NCBI RefSeq assembly: GCF_900078385.1
Contig: NZ_FLQR01000001.1
Location: 682,001-746,000 of the forward strand
Length of the DNA stretch: 64,000 bases
Reading direction: 5' to 3'
From: an uncultured Microbacterium sp.
GTDB taxonomy: Bacteria > Actinomycetota > Actinomycetes > Actinomycetales > Microbacteriaceae
Below are positions 28,101 to 37,563 of the stretch, in pieces. The notes beneath the pieces were generated by a model. It worked only from the letters and a program-made list of their open reading frames with translations. It had not been told where the DNA came from and did no database searches. The position numbers and the translations under genes were made by a program. The first letter of the stretch is position 1, and each line of letters starts with the position of its first letter.

Positions 28101-28773
28101 ACACCCGCGGGCGCATCGCGGTGACGAGGTGCGTCGTGCGGGGGACGACGATCAGCTCGGAATCGGGCACGAGCGACAGGAAGAGCCGCTCGTTGACGCG
28201 CAGCTGGTCGTACTGCCCGTTGACGAACCACGTCGGCACGTCGATGCGGCGGAGCGCCGCGAGCAGGTCGAGGACCGGCAGGCTCGCGAGCGCCACGTCC
28301 TGTGCGTCGTACGCATAGCCTCCCGCGCCGAAGTCGCCGCGCGTCTCGGGCGGCAGCGTGCCGGCGAGCACGCGGTCGGTGAACCACTGGCCGCGACCGG
28401 GGAGCGCGTTGAAGCCGCGGGCGAGCGTGCGGTAGGCACGCAGGCCCAGCCCGCGCGGGATGGCGCAGCAGGAGGCGGCGATGAAGGCGTCGACGGGCGG
28501 CCTGGTCTCCCGCCCGACGTACTCGATGCAGAGGAGGCCGCCCATCGAGTGGCCGGCGAGCAGCACGCGACCGCGGGTCGCGGCATCCTGCACGGCCGCG
28601 TCGATCGTCCGCATCGCCTCGTCGAGGGTGAACACCTCACCCAGGCGCGTACCGTGCCCCGGCAGATCCACCGCGACCGAGGGGATGCCGCGCGCCTCGA
28701 GGTGCGCGCGCTGAGCACGCCACATCGAGGCGGAGGTGCGGATCCCGTGCACCATCACGACCGAGATCGTCAT
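28051..28773 (-). CDS. Alpha/beta hydrolase
   Basis: A 240-residue alpha/beta-hydrolase. The oxyanion segment is VVMVHGIRTSASMW, the nucleophile elbow GHSMGG gives the catalytic Ser near residue 80, an Asp follows in GQYDQLRV, and the catalytic His lies in TTHLV. The order and spacing are those of lipase/esterase-like enzymes of the DUF-type alpha/beta hydrolase 6 group. The substrate is unknown. ATG 28773 has a minus-strand TAGGCT six bases upstream. Its 3' end overlaps the transporter gene on the other strand by 50 bases. Confidence 0.9.
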   Translation of the reverse strand: MTISVVMVHGIRTSASMWRAQRAHLEARGIPSVAVDLPGHGTRLGEVFTLDEAMRTIDAAVQDAATRGRVLLAGHSMGGLLCIEYVGRETRPPVDAFIAASCCAIPRGLGLRAYRTLARGFNALPGRGQWFTDRVLAGTLPPETRGDFGAGGYAYDAQDVALASLPVLDLLAALRRIDVPTWFVNGQYDQLRVNERLFLSLVPDSELIVVPRTTHLVTAMRPRVFNAVLDLALATMDAAR

Positions 28774-28779
28774 GGCCTC

Positions 28780-28785
28780 AGCCTA
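28780..28785 (-). promoter_or_regulatory. Leaderless -10 box of the alpha/beta hydrolase
   Basis: Minus-strand TAGGCT, GAGGCC, ATG 28773. It directly abuts the terminator hairpin of the upstream nuclease gene. Confidence 0.6.
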
Positions 28786-28812
28786 GGAGGGGCGGCCCGC
28801 CACCGCCCCTCC
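28786..28812 (-). terminator. Hairpin terminator of the extracellular nuclease gene
   Basis: A ten-pair stem GGAGGGGCGG / CCGCCCCTCC with loop CCCGCCA, nine bases beyond the nuclease stop codon. Confidence 0.6.
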
Positions 28813-28821
28813 CGGCCGCGG

Positions 28822-31800
28822 TCAGCGGAGGACCCGCACACTCACCGAGCGGCTGGACGAGCCGGCGACCGTGTCCGGATCGCTCGGCACGAAGACGGCC
28901 GTGTAGTGGTGGATGCCGCGGCTCAGCGTCCCCAGTCGCAGGGTCGCCGTGCCGGACTTGACGGTCGCAGTGCCGACGAGCGGGCCGTCGGCGCCGCCCT
29001 CCCGGAACTCCACGACGCCGCTCGGACGGCCGCCGTCCTGCGTCACGGCGGCCACGAGGGTCGTCGGGAGCAGCTTGTTGATGTGGATCGGCAGGAGCGC
29101 CCACAGGCGGGTCTGCGTCTCGGCCTTGACCTGCACGGCATCGACCGTCAGCGGCACCGTGACGACCGTGCCCGACGGTGCGGCGATCAGGGTGAGGGCC
29201 GCCGCGCCCGCCGGCGTACCGGCCGGAAGGGTGACCGAGACGGTGGCGGCGCCCGCGGTGACCGGGACGGACGCGAGCACGGTGTCACCGAGAGCGACCG
29301 AGAGCGTCGTGTTCTGCGGCGCGCCCTGGCTCGTGAGGTCCAGGCCCGCGACAGAGAACTGCACCGACTCGCCGGCGCGGACCGTCTCGGGAACACCGGA
29401 GACCTGCACGGCGTGCCGGGCGAAGGACGGCTCCAGCGGCGAGTTGTCGGCGATGTAGTCGACCCATGCCTGGTAGTCCTGCAGGCCCGTGTCGACGTAG
29501 CCGGTGCCCTGCGTGAACACCCGGAAGTTGTCGCCGCCGGTCGCGAGGAACGAGAACGTGCCGATCCGGTACTGCGCGTCCGGGTCGAGCGGCTGCCCGT
29601 CGATCGTGACGGACGTGATGCGCTGACCCTCGGGGAGGGCCGGGTCGAACGTGTAGCTCACGTTGTCACTGAGACCCAGCTGCAGGTACGGGCGCTGCGG
29701 GATGTTGCCGAGCGCGTCGCGCTGCCACTGCTGCTCGAGCATCGTGGTGAACTGCGCGCCCGTCAGGGTGACGAGGGCGAGGGTGTTGTTGAACGGCAGC
29801 ACGGCGTTGGCCTGCGAGAACGAGATCGTCCCGTCCGCCATCCCCGGGATCGCCGTCGCGCCGAACTCGGCCTGCGTGTCCCACAGGTCGGCGCGGAGGC
29901 CGCCCGGGTTCGTGACGCCGATGGTCGCCCCGCCCGGGAGGTCGGCGAGCGAGTCGCGGAGCATGTTGCCCACGGCGTTGCCGAGGGCGGACTCCGCGGC
30001 GCGGTTGTCGCGCGAGCCGCCGGTGTAGACGCCGTTGACGTACGAGCCGCCGCTGAAGGCGGTCGTGATGTCGCCGCCGACCTCGCCGATGGCCGTGTTG
30101 CCGATCTCGGCCGCGTCGGCCAGGGCCTTCTTCACGATCGCGGAGACGGCCGCGACCCGGTCGTACTCGGCGATGAGCGTCGCGTCGTCCGTCGTCGTGC
30201 GGGTGACGTTGCGCTCGGTGTGCGCTGTGACCTCGCCCGTCGCCGGGTCGATCGTCAGAGTGATCTCGCCGATCAGCGCACCGTACGAGCCGGTCTGGAC
30301 GACCGGTCGCGTGCGATCGGTGCCGGGGATCGGGGCCGACCACGCGTACTCCTTGTGCGTGTGCCCGGTGAAGATCGCGGCGACCTCGGGGGAGGTGTCC
30401 TCGATGAGGCTCGCGAACGGTCCGCCCGCGGCGATCTCCTCCTCGAGGGTCGCGCCGTCGGCCGTGCCGGCTCCGGCGCCCTCGTGGTACAGCGCGACGA
30501 GCACGTCGGCCTCGCCGTTGGCGGCGTCGCCGTCGGTCAGCTGCGCCGACACGCGGTTGACGGCCTCGACGGGGTCGCCGAACTCGAGGTCGACGATGCC
30601 GGCGGGGGTGACCAGGGAGGGGGTCTCCTCGGTCACGGCGCCGATGACGCCGACGGTGAGACCGCCCGCATCCAGCAGCGCGTACTCGTCGAGCGCCGGC
30701 GTCTCCGTGCCCGCGAGGTACACGTTGGCACCGAGCTGCGGCGCGTCGAAGGCGTCGGTCACGCGGCCGGAGAGGTCGGCCCAGCCGCGGTCGAACTCGT
30801 GGTTGCCCACGGCCGAGGCAGCCAGCCCGAGCGCGTTGAGGACGTCGATCGTCGGCTGGTCCTTCGCGACGGACGAGGCGAACAGAGACGCGCCGATGTT
30901 GTCGCCCGCGGAGAGGAACAGAACCGGCCCGGGCGCGGCCTCGCGCAGCTGCTCGACGGTTCCGGCGAACTTCACCGTGTTGTTGTCGATGCGGCCGTGG
31001 AAGTCGTTGATGCCCAGGAGGGTAAGTGTGACCGGCGCCGCGTCGGCGTCGAGGCCGACCAGCACGGGATCGTGGTCGCTCGAACGGTAGACGTCCGGTG
31101 CGTAGAACTCGGCCCCGTGCGAGCGGAAGCGGCTGTACTCCAGCGCCACCGACTCACCCGAGTTGATGTTCCACACATCGGCTCCGGTCGCGCGCTCACG
31201 CGCGGCCTGGTTGAGCAGCACGTGGTCGAGCGACCCGGACAGTCCGGAGAAGCTGTACGACTGCGTCGACACGTCGAAGGTCTGCTCGGCGTCGGCGTAG
31301 CCGGCGTCGAAGAGCACCTGCAGGGGGTCTTCGTGGCCGTACGAGTTGAAGTCGCCGACCAGGGCGACGGCGTCCACGTCGCCGCGGATGCCGGACACCC
31401 AGTCGCGCAGCGCCGTGGCCTGCCGCACGCGGGACTCGTTGGACGCGCCCTGACCGTCGCCCGTGTCGGCGTCGCCCGGCCACGGGCCTGCGGACCCCTT
31501 CGACTTGAAGTGGTTCACGACGAAGAGGAACGGAGCGCCGCCGTCGGCGGGCTCGAAGACCTGCGCGATGGGCTCGCGGGCGTTGCCGAAGGCCTCGCCG
31601 TCGCTGCTCTGATCGCCGAGGGCGCGCGCCGCGCCGACGGGGCTGACGGCGGCGGGCTGGTAGATGATCGCGTTCGTGATGACGTCCTGCTCGGACGCCG
31701 CCGGGAGATCGGCGGAGGACGCGACGTAGGCCCACGTGTCGGCGCCGGCCGCAGCGTTGAGCGCATCGACGAGCGTCGCGGTGGCCTCGTCGGCCTCCTC

Positions 31801-33540
31801 GCCGAGGGCCGCGGAGTTCTCGATCTCCATGAGGCCCACCACGTCGGCGTCGAGGGCCTCGATGGCCGCGACGATCTTGTCCTGCTGACGTGCGAGGTCG
31901 GCCGCGTCCCACGCGCCGCGCTGGTCGCACCCTTCGCGCACGGTCACGCCGTCGCCGAGGCGATCGGTGTAGGCGACGCACGACGCGTCGTCGGTGCCGA
32001 GCGTCGTGAAGTAGTTGAGGACGTTGAACGACGCGATGGACAGGTCGCCGCCCACGGCCTCGGGAGCCGTGGTCCGCGGGTTCGCGAACGCGACCCCGTC
32101 CGTCCCGGTGCCGTCGCCGGCGAGCGGCGTGGTCGGGTTCAGCTTCCACCCGTTGTTGCGGTAGTCGACGACGACGGGATCGGTGAAGGAGACCGATGCG
32201 CCGACGACGACCGGCTCGGTGAGCGACACGTAGGCCGGGATGAGCGCGCTGTTGGCGGCGCTCAGGTAGTTGATCGACGTGCCGTCGTCGAGCGTCACGG
32301 CGCGCGCCGCGTTGTCGGCCGCGACGGCGGCCGCGTCGGTGCTGCCGGGACGGGCAGCGTCGGTCGGCTGGCGCAGGGGAGTGGTGCCGGCTGCCAGCCC
32401 GACCTCGCCGTACTGGTTCGTGGCGTAGGTGTTGCTCACCGTGAAGGCGCCCTGCGGCTGCACGAGCATCGACTCGAGCGCCTCGCGCTCCGCGGCCGCG
32501 GCGGGCCACGCGACGGTCGCGGGCGTCGGCGCGGCGCCATCCGCGATGGTCGTCGCACCGCCCGCGGGGACGGTCAGCTCGGTGAGGCCGTTGAATTCCG
32601 ACACGACGCCGGTCACCTCGACGGTGTCGCCGAGGGCGACCTCGCCGACGGCGCCGGGCGCGTACACGAAGACGGCGTCCGACGCGGTGTGCGACGCGTC
32701 GAGCGTGCCGCCGGTGCCGGCGGTCTGGATGACGTAGCCGTTGAAGCCGCCCTGCGGGTAGTGCGCCGTGACGACGCCGGTCGTCGTGACGGTCTGTCCG
32801 GCGAGCGGCGACGCCGCTCCGGTGCCCTGGATCTCGGCGATGGTGGCGGGCGTCGGGTCGGGCTCGGGCTCCGGCTCGCCCTCGCCGAGACCGGTCGGGG
32901 TCGGTGCGCCGAGCGTGAAGTCGGCCCGGTTGTCCGCGGTGTTCGTGAAGGCCGCGTCGCGGGCGATGCTGCGGGCGTTGTCCGTCCGGGGCGCGGCCGC
33001 GGTGCCCGCGTACGCGTTCGCGGTGCCCCAGCCGACGAGGTCGACGACCTGGTCGAGGGCGGCCACACCCGTGGCGCCCACGAGCGCGGTCTGGGACGAC
33101 ACGAGCGCGACCTTGCCCTCCGCGCCGCTCATCGCGATCGTGCCCTCGACGTCCGGCGTGAACGCGGGCAGGGTCGTGCCCGCGCCCACGGCCTCGCCGA
33201 TCAGGAGCTGCTCGCCGGCCGGGAGCGTCACACCCGTGAGCTTCGTGACCTGCCAGGTCGTGCCCGATGCCGACGCATACTGCACGCTGTACGCGCCGAG
33301 GTCGACGGCGGTGTCACCGACGTTCGCGAGCTCGATGAAGTCCCGGTTCCAGGCCGCCCCGCTGTTGCCGCCGCCGCCGTAGACCTCGCTGATCACGATG
33401 TCGGCATCGGCGCTGACGGCCGCGACGGCCGCGCTCGGAGTGAGCGCGATGCCGGCGGACGCCGTCACCGTGGCGGCGAGGATCGCGCCCAGCCGAAGAC
33501 GGGCCGGGCGCGCGGAGGGGCGGTCGGTGTGATGCGTCAC
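28822..33540 (-). CDS. Secreted ExeM/NucH-type nuclease fused to a 5'-nucleotidase
   Basis: A 1572-residue exported protein. A signal peptide (about 1-40, RLRLGAILAATVTASAGIAL) is followed by a lamin-tail domain (about 45-160; IVISEVYGGGGNSGAAWNRDFIEL) and a DNA-binding OB-like region. An endonuclease/exonuclease/phosphatase domain spans about 497-827 (IASFNVLNYF, VGLMEIEN, SSDHDPVLVGL). A UshA-like metallophosphatase with 5'-nucleotidase C-terminal domain spans about 839-1347 (GINDFHGRIDN, GNHEFDRGW), and Ig-like repeats end the chain. It probably degrades external DNA to nucleosides and phosphate. No LPXTG or membrane anchor is visible. GTG 33540 has GGGAGAAC upstream; 25 extra upstream codons are rejected because they do not fit a signal peptide. 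Confidence 0.9.
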   Translation of the reverse strand: MTHHTDRPSARPARLRLGAILAATVTASAGIALTPSAAVAAVSADADIVISEVYGGGGNSGAAWNRDFIELANVGDTAVDLGAYSVQYASASGTTWQVTKLTGVTLPAGEQLLIGEAVGAGTTLPAFTPDVEGTIAMSGAEGKVALVSSQTALVGATGVAALDQVVDLVGWGTANAYAGTAAAPRTDNARSIARDAAFTNTADNRADFTLGAPTPTGLGEGEPEPEPDPTPATIAEIQGTGAASPLAGQTVTTTGVVTAHYPQGGFNGYVIQTAGTGGTLDASHTASDAVFVYAPGAVGEVALGDTVEVTGVVSEFNGLTELTVPAGGATTIADGAAPTPATVAWPAAAAEREALESMLVQPQGAFTVSNTYATNQYGEVGLAAGTTPLRQPTDAARPGSTDAAAVAADNAARAVTLDDGTSINYLSAANSALIPAYVSLTEPVVVGASVSFTDPVVVDYRNNGWKLNPTTPLAGDGTGTDGVAFANPRTTAPEAVGGDLSIASFNVLNYFTTLGTDDASCVAYTDRLGDGVTVREGCDQRGAWDAADLARQQDKIVAAIEALDADVVGLMEIENSAALGEEADEATATLVDALNAAAGADTWAYVASSADLPAASEQDVITNAIIYQPAAVSPVGAARALGDQSSDGEAFGNAREPIAQVFEPADGGAPFLFVVNHFKSKGSAGPWPGDADTGDGQGASNESRVRQATALRDWVSGIRGDVDAVALVGDFNSYGHEDPLQVLFDAGYADAEQTFDVSTQSYSFSGLSGSLDHVLLNQAARERATGADVWNINSGESVALEYSRFRSHGAEFYAPDVYRSSDHDPVLVGLDADAAPVTLTLLGINDFHGRIDNNTVKFAGTVEQLREAAPGPVLFLSAGDNIGASLFASSVAKDQPTIDVLNALGLAASAVGNHEFDRGWADLSGRVTDAFDAPQLGANVYLAGTETPALDEYALLDAGGLTVGVIGAVTEETPSLVTPAGIVDLEFGDPVEAVNRVSAQLTDGDAANGEADVLVALYHEGAGAGTADGATLEEEIAAGGPFASLIEDTSPEVAAIFTGHTHKEYAWSAPIPGTDRTRPVVQTGSYGALIGEITLTIDPATGEVTAHTERNVTRTTTDDATLIAEYDRVAAVSAIVKKALADAAEIGNTAIGEVGGDITTAFSGGSYVNGVYTGGSRDNRAAESALGNAVGNMLRDSLADLPGGATIGVTNPGGLRADLWDTQAEFGATAIPGMADGTISFSQANAVLPFNNTLALVTLTGAQFTTMLEQQWQRDALGNIPQRPYLQLGLSDNVSYTFDPALPEGQRITSVTIDGQPLDPDAQYRIGTFSFLATGGDNFRVFTQGTGYVDTGLQDYQAWVDYIADNSPLEPSFARHAVQVSGVPETVRAGESVQFSVAGLDLTSQGAPQNTTLSVALGDTVLASVPVTAGAATVSVTLPAGTPAGAAALTLIAAPSGTVVTVPLTVDAVQVKAETQTRLWALLPIHINKLLPTTLVAAVTQDGGRPSGVVEFREGGADGPLVGTATVKSGTATLRLGTLSRGIHHYTAVFVPSDPDTVAGSSSRSVSVRVLR

Positions 33541-33746
33541 AGTGTTCTCCCGTGCGACTCGGGCGCGTGAGGGGTTCGCGCAGAATCCGGCCGCACCATT
33601 GAGCATTCGGTGCAACCGACCCGTTCGACAAGTGACAGAACGGTTAACTCTTTCTCATCGACGGGTTGCTGGCGTGTCGCGCTCCGGCTCACCTAGAGTG
33701 CGGCGGCGGGGCTCGGCGGAGGCGCGGCATCCTGCTCACCCGCCGG

Positions 33747-33752
33747 TAGACT
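33747..33752 (+). promoter_or_regulatory. -10 box of lepA
   Basis: TAGACT nine bases before ATG 33762, so the message would have a leader of only a few bases. Confidence 0.5.
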
Positions 33753-33761
33753 TCACGGGAC

Positions 33762-35615
33762 ATGTCACCCCGTGCCCTGAAGCCTCTCGAGCCGTCCGCG
33801 ACCCCTCCAGAGCTGATCCGCAACTTCTGCATCATCGCCCACATCGACCACGGCAAGTCCACGCTGGCCGACCGGATGCTGCAGATCACCGGCGTGGTCT
33901 CCGACCGCGACATGCGCGCGCAGTACCTCGACCGCATGGACATCGAGCGCGAGCGCGGCATCACGATCAAGTCGCAGGCCGTGCGGATGCCGTGGACCAC
34001 CGCGGACGGCACGTTCGCGCTGAACATGATCGACACCCCCGGCCACGTCGACTTCACCTACGAGGTCTCGCGGTCGCTCGCCGCCTGCGAGGGCGCGATC
34101 CTGCTGGTCGATGCGGCCCAGGGCATCGAGGCGCAGACGCTCGCGAACCTCTACCTCGCCCTCGAGAACGACCTGCAGATCATCCCGGTCCTCAACAAGA
34201 TCGATCTGCCGGCGGCCGACCCGGAGAAGTACGCGAAGGAGCTCGCCGGACTCATCGGCGGGCGCCCCGAGGACGTGCTGCGGGTCAGCGGCAAGACCGG
34301 CATGGGCGTGGAGGAGCTCCTCGACCACGTCGTGGCGCAGATCCCGGCGCCCAAGGGCGACCCGGACGCACCGTCCCGGGCCATGATCTTCGACTCCGTC
34401 TACGACGCGTACCGCGGCGTCATCACCTACGTGCGCATGATCGACGGGGCGCTGAAGCCGCGCGAGCGCATCCAGATGATGTCGACCCGAGCCGTGCACG
34501 AGCTGCTCGAGATCGGCGTGTCCTCACCCGAGCCGGTGCCCACGAAGGGCCTCGGCGTCGGCGAGGTCGGCTACCTCATCACGGGGGTGAAGGACGTGCG
34601 TCAGTCGAAGGTCGGCGACACCGTCACGAACGCGGCCAAGCCGTCCTCGTCGCCGCTGCCGGGATACACCGACCCGAAGCCCATGGTCTTCTCGGGCCTG
34701 TACCCGATCGACGGCAGCGACTACCCGGTGCTGCGCGAGGCGCTCGACAAGCTCAAGCTCTCCGACGCCTCGCTGAACTACGAGCCGGAGACCTCCGTCG
34801 CCCTCGGCTTCGGGTTCCGCTGCGGATTCCTCGGCCTCCTGCACCTGGAGATCGTGACGGAGCGCCTGGAGCGCGAGTTCGGCCTCGACCTCATCTCGAC
34901 GGCCCCGTCGGTGACCTACGAGGTCGTGACCGACGACAAGAAGAGCTTCACGGTCACCAACCCCAGCGAGTTCCCCTCCGGGACGAAGATCTCCAGCGTC
35001 ACCGAGCCCATGGTCAAGGCCGCGATCCTCGCGCCCAAGGACTATGTCGGCACGATCATGGAGCTCTGCCAGTCGCGCCGCGGCACCCTGCTCGGCATGG
35101 AGTACGTCGGCGAGGACCGTGTCGAGATCCGCTACACCATGCCGCTCGGCGAGATCGTCTTCGACTTCTTCGACCACCTGAAGTCCAAGACCGCCGGCTA
35201 CGCATCACTGGACTACGAGCCGAGCGGCCACCAGGAGGCCGACCTCGTGAAGGTCGACATCCTGCTGCAGGGCGAGGCCGTCGACGCGTTCAGCGCGATC
35301 GTGCACCGGGAGAAGGCCTACGCCTACGGGGTGCTCATGACCGAGCGCCTGAAGAAGCTCATCCCGCGCCAGCAGTTCGAGGTGCCGATCCAGGCCGCCA
35401 TCGGCGCCCGCATCATCGCGCGCGAGTCGATCCGTGCGATGCGCAAGGACGTCCTGGCCAAGTGCTACGGCGGCGACATCAGCCGCAAGCGCAAGCTGCT
35501 GGAGAAGCAGAAGGAGGGCAAGAAGCGCATGAAGATGGTCGGTCGCGTCGAGGTCCCCCAGGAGGCGTTCATCGCCGCGCTCTCCGGCGACGTCGAGGGC
35601 AAGGACAAGAAGTAG
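33762..35615 (+). CDS. lepA: Elongation factor 4 (LepA)
   Basis: A 617-residue translational GTPase, EF4, which acts on stalled ribosomes and in 30S biogenesis. The G domain carries AHIDHGKST near 28-36, the switch region [18 protein letters not shown] and NKIDLP. Domains II, III and V follow, and the LepA-specific C-terminal domain (about 490-600) ends with [29 protein letters not shown]. The start [22 protein letters not shown] is supported by the TAGACT box. Two small genes and hemW follow on the same strand. Confidence 0.97.
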   Translation: MSPRALKPLEPSATPPELIRNFCIIAHIDHGKSTLADRMLQITGVVSDRDMRAQYLDRMDIERERGITIKSQAVRMPWTTADGTFALNMIDTPGHVDFTYEVSRSLAACEGAILLVDAAQGIEAQTLANLYLALENDLQIIPVLNKIDLPAADPEKYAKELAGLIGGRPEDVLRVSGKTGMGVEELLDHVVAQIPAPKGDPDAPSRAMIFDSVYDAYRGVITYVRMIDGALKPRERIQMMSTRAVHELLEIGVSSPEPVPTKGLGVGEVGYLITGVKDVRQSKVGDTVTNAAKPSSSPLPGYTDPKPMVFSGLYPIDGSDYPVLREALDKLKLSDASLNYEPETSVALGFGFRCGFLGLLHLEIVTERLEREFGLDLISTAPSVTYEVVTDDKKSFTVTNPSEFPSGTKISSVTEPMVKAAILAPKDYVGTIMELCQSRRGTLLGMEYVGEDRVEIRYTMPLGEIVFDFFDHLKSKTAGYASLDYEPSGHQEADLVKVDILLQGEAVDAFSAIVHREKAYAYGVLMTERLKKLIPRQQFEVPIQAAIGARIIARESIRAMRKDVLAKCYGGDISRKRKLLEKQKEGKKRMKMVGRVEVPQEAFIAALSGDVEGKDKK

Positions 35616-35617
35616 CC

Positions 35618-36268
35618 ATGCGCCGCGGCAGCTTCCAGGACGGGACGGTGGACTACGCCGCCGTCGGCGCGACCCAGGCGGCGGACCTCATGGGGTACCC
35701 GCCGGAGAAGAGCGTCCCCGCCGAGGCCTCCTGGCGGATCGGCAGCGGCGAGGGCCGTTTCGCGTCCTCCGCCGACGCCCTGCTCGCCTGGAGTGCACTG
35801 CGGGGAGCGGGACTCGACGTCGCCGACGTCCGTCCGGCCGCCGGCCCGATGTACTCCGGCGTCAGCTTCGACGCCGAGGGGAACCCGCTCGTGGCGAGCA
35901 AGATGGAGGCCGACCAGCGCTTCGACGCGGACGGCACGCCGTATGTCGCCGCCGGGACGACGATCCGCGTGCACGGACGCGTCAAGGCGATGCGGGCCGA
36001 CGCGGAGCTCCGCGTCATCTACGTCATCGAGGAGCCGCGCCGCGTCGGGTTCGCGCTCGGGACGGTGTCCGACTCCGTCGTCAGCGGCGAGGAGTCCTTC
36101 CTGATCGACTGGCGGGACAACGACGAGGTCTGGTTCACGGTGCGCGCGTTCGACCGTCCCGTCGCCCCGCTCTACCGGATGCTGCCGCCCCTCACCAAGC
36201 GGCGCCGCCGCGAGCTCTTCCAGGGGTACCTGCGCGCGATCTCGCCGCTGTACGCCACCCCGGCCTGA
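35618..36268 (+). CDS. DUF1990 family protein
   Basis: A 216-residue soluble protein of the DUF1990 family, recognised by TQAADLMGYPP, SWRIGSGEGRFASSADALLAW, the VIEEPRRVGFALGT segment and the C-terminal SDSVVSGEESFLIDWRDNDEVWFTVRAFDRP. The family has a lipocalin/START-like fold prediction in my recollection, with no established reaction. The ATG is two bases after the lepA stop and its TGA overlaps the hemW ATG, so it belongs to the lepA-hemW operon. Confidence 0.88.
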   Translation: MRRGSFQDGTVDYAAVGATQAADLMGYPPEKSVPAEASWRIGSGEGRFASSADALLAWSALRGAGLDVADVRPAAGPMYSGVSFDAEGNPLVASKMEADQRFDADGTPYVAAGTTIRVHGRVKAMRADAELRVIYVIEEPRRVGFALGTVSDSVVSGEESFLIDWRDNDEVWFTVRAFDRPVAPLYRMLPPLTKRRRRELFQGYLRAISPLYATPA

Positions 36269-37485
36269 TGGGCGCCGCACTTCCCGTCGGCGACCCCGCC
36301 CCGCGCGACGGCGCGCTGCCGACCGACATCGTCGCGTCCCCGGACACCGACTTCGGCGTCTACCTGCATGTGCCCTTCTGCCGCGTGCGGTGCGGATACT
36401 GCGACTTCAACACGTACACCGCCGGCGAGCTGCGCGGCGCACGGCAGGATGCGTACGCCGACGAGGTGCTGCGGGAGATCGCGCTCTCGCGACGGGTGCT
36501 CTCCGAGCGCGGCGCGCTCCGCCCCGCGCAGACCGTGTTCTTCGGCGGCGGAACCCCCACCCTTCTGCCGCCGGGAGACCTCGCGCGGATGCTCACGGGT
36601 GTCCGCGACACCTTCGGACTCGCCCCGGGCGCCGAGGTGACCGTCGAGGCCAACCCCGACACGGTGACCGACGAGGTGGCCGCGGAGCTCGCGGCGGCGG
36701 GCGTCACGCGGCTGTCCATCGGGATGCAGTCCGCCGTGCCGCATGTGCTCGCCGTGCTCGACCGCACCCACGACCCCGACCGCGTCACGACCGCGGTCGG
36801 CGCGGCGCGCCGCGCGGGTCTCGACGTCAGCGTCGACCTCATCTACGGCTCGCCGGGGGAGTCCCTCGACGACTGGCGCCGGTCGCTGGAGGCCGCGCTC
36901 GCCCTGGCACCGGATCACATCTCGGCGTACGCGCTCATCGTCGAGGAGGGCACGAAGCTCGAGCGTCAGATCCGTCGTGGCGAGGTGCCGGACCCCGACG
37001 ACGACCTGCAGGCCGACATGTACGAGCTCGCCGACGACCTGCTCGCCGCGGGAGGATACGACTGGTACGAGGTCTCCAACTGGGCGACCGATGAGCGGCA
37101 CCGCTCCCGGCACAACCTCGCCTACTGGCGCGGCACCGACTGGTGGGGCTACGGTCCCGGCGCGCACAGTCACGTGGCGGGGCTCCGCTGGTGGAACGTC
37201 AAGCACCCCTCCGCGTACGCGCAGCGTCTCGCTGCCGGGGAGTCCCCGGCCGCAGGCCGTGAGCGACCCGATGAGGCGGCCCGCCGTCTGGAGACCGTCC
37301 TGCTCCGCTCGCGCATCTCGGAGGGTCTCCCGGTCACCGAGGTCACCGGCGAGGGCCGCCGCGCCGTGGCATCGCTGATCGCCGACGGCCTCATCGACGG
37401 GGCCGCGGCCGTGCACGGCCGCATCATCCTGACCCGCCGAGGGCGGCTCCTCGCCGACGCCGTCGTGCGCGCGCTGACCGTCTGA
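36268..37485 (+). CDS. hemW: Radical SAM haem chaperone HemW
   Basis: A 405-residue radical SAM protein of the HemW group. The 4Fe-4S cluster motif CRVRCGYC (C-x3-C-x2-C) lies near residues 36-43 after YLHVPF. FFGGGTPTLL, SIGMQS and SAYALIVEEGTKL are further family landmarks, and a HemN_C domain ends the protein. Such proteins were often annotated as coproporphyrinogen oxidase, but HemW delivers haem to target proteins. The ATG shares a base with the DUF1990 stop. Gene order lepA-hemW-hrcA-dnaJ is the common actinobacterial one. Confidence 0.93.
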   Translation: MGAALPVGDPAPRDGALPTDIVASPDTDFGVYLHVPFCRVRCGYCDFNTYTAGELRGARQDAYADEVLREIALSRRVLSERGALRPAQTVFFGGGTPTLLPPGDLARMLTGVRDTFGLAPGAEVTVEANPDTVTDEVAAELAAAGVTRLSIGMQSAVPHVLAVLDRTHDPDRVTTAVGAARRAGLDVSVDLIYGSPGESLDDWRRSLEAALALAPDHISAYALIVEEGTKLERQIRRGEVPDPDDDLQADMYELADDLLAAGGYDWYEVSNWATDERHRSRHNLAYWRGTDWWGYGPGAHSHVAGLRWWNVKHPSAYAQRLAAGESPAAGRERPDEAARRLETVLLRSRISEGLPVTEVTGEGRRAVASLIADGLIDGAAAVHGRIILTRRGRLLADAVVRALTV

Positions 37486-37519
37486 CGCGCTCCGACGGGC
37501 AACTGTCCGCGCGGCGGGA

Positions 37520-37551
37520 TAGAATTGGCACTCCAGGATGACGAGTGCCAG
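37520..37551 (+). promoter_or_regulatory. CIRCE operator and promoter of hrcA-dnaJ
   Basis: TTGGCACTC (37525-37533), nine bases, GAGTGCCAG (37543-37551): the HrcA operator CIRCE with paired G/C changes at position 3 relative to the usual TTAGCACTC form, which keep the palindrome. The -10 hexamer TAGAAT (37520-37525) overlaps its first base, so bound HrcA would block transcription. GAGGAGGG follows as ribosome-binding site. Confidence 0.92.
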
Positions 37552-37563
37552 CGAGGAGGGTCC

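Noticed and set aside
29635..29655. A GGGTCGAA half-site resembling the DevR-like boxes
   Set aside because: It lies inside the nuclease coding sequence, lacks the second half-site and has no start codon downstream.
28129..33570. An 1813-codon open frame on the plus strand opposite the secreted nuclease
   Set aside because: Low-complexity R/G/V/D-rich translation without domains or a ribosome-binding site. The minus strand encodes a complete multidomain enzyme with a signal peptide.
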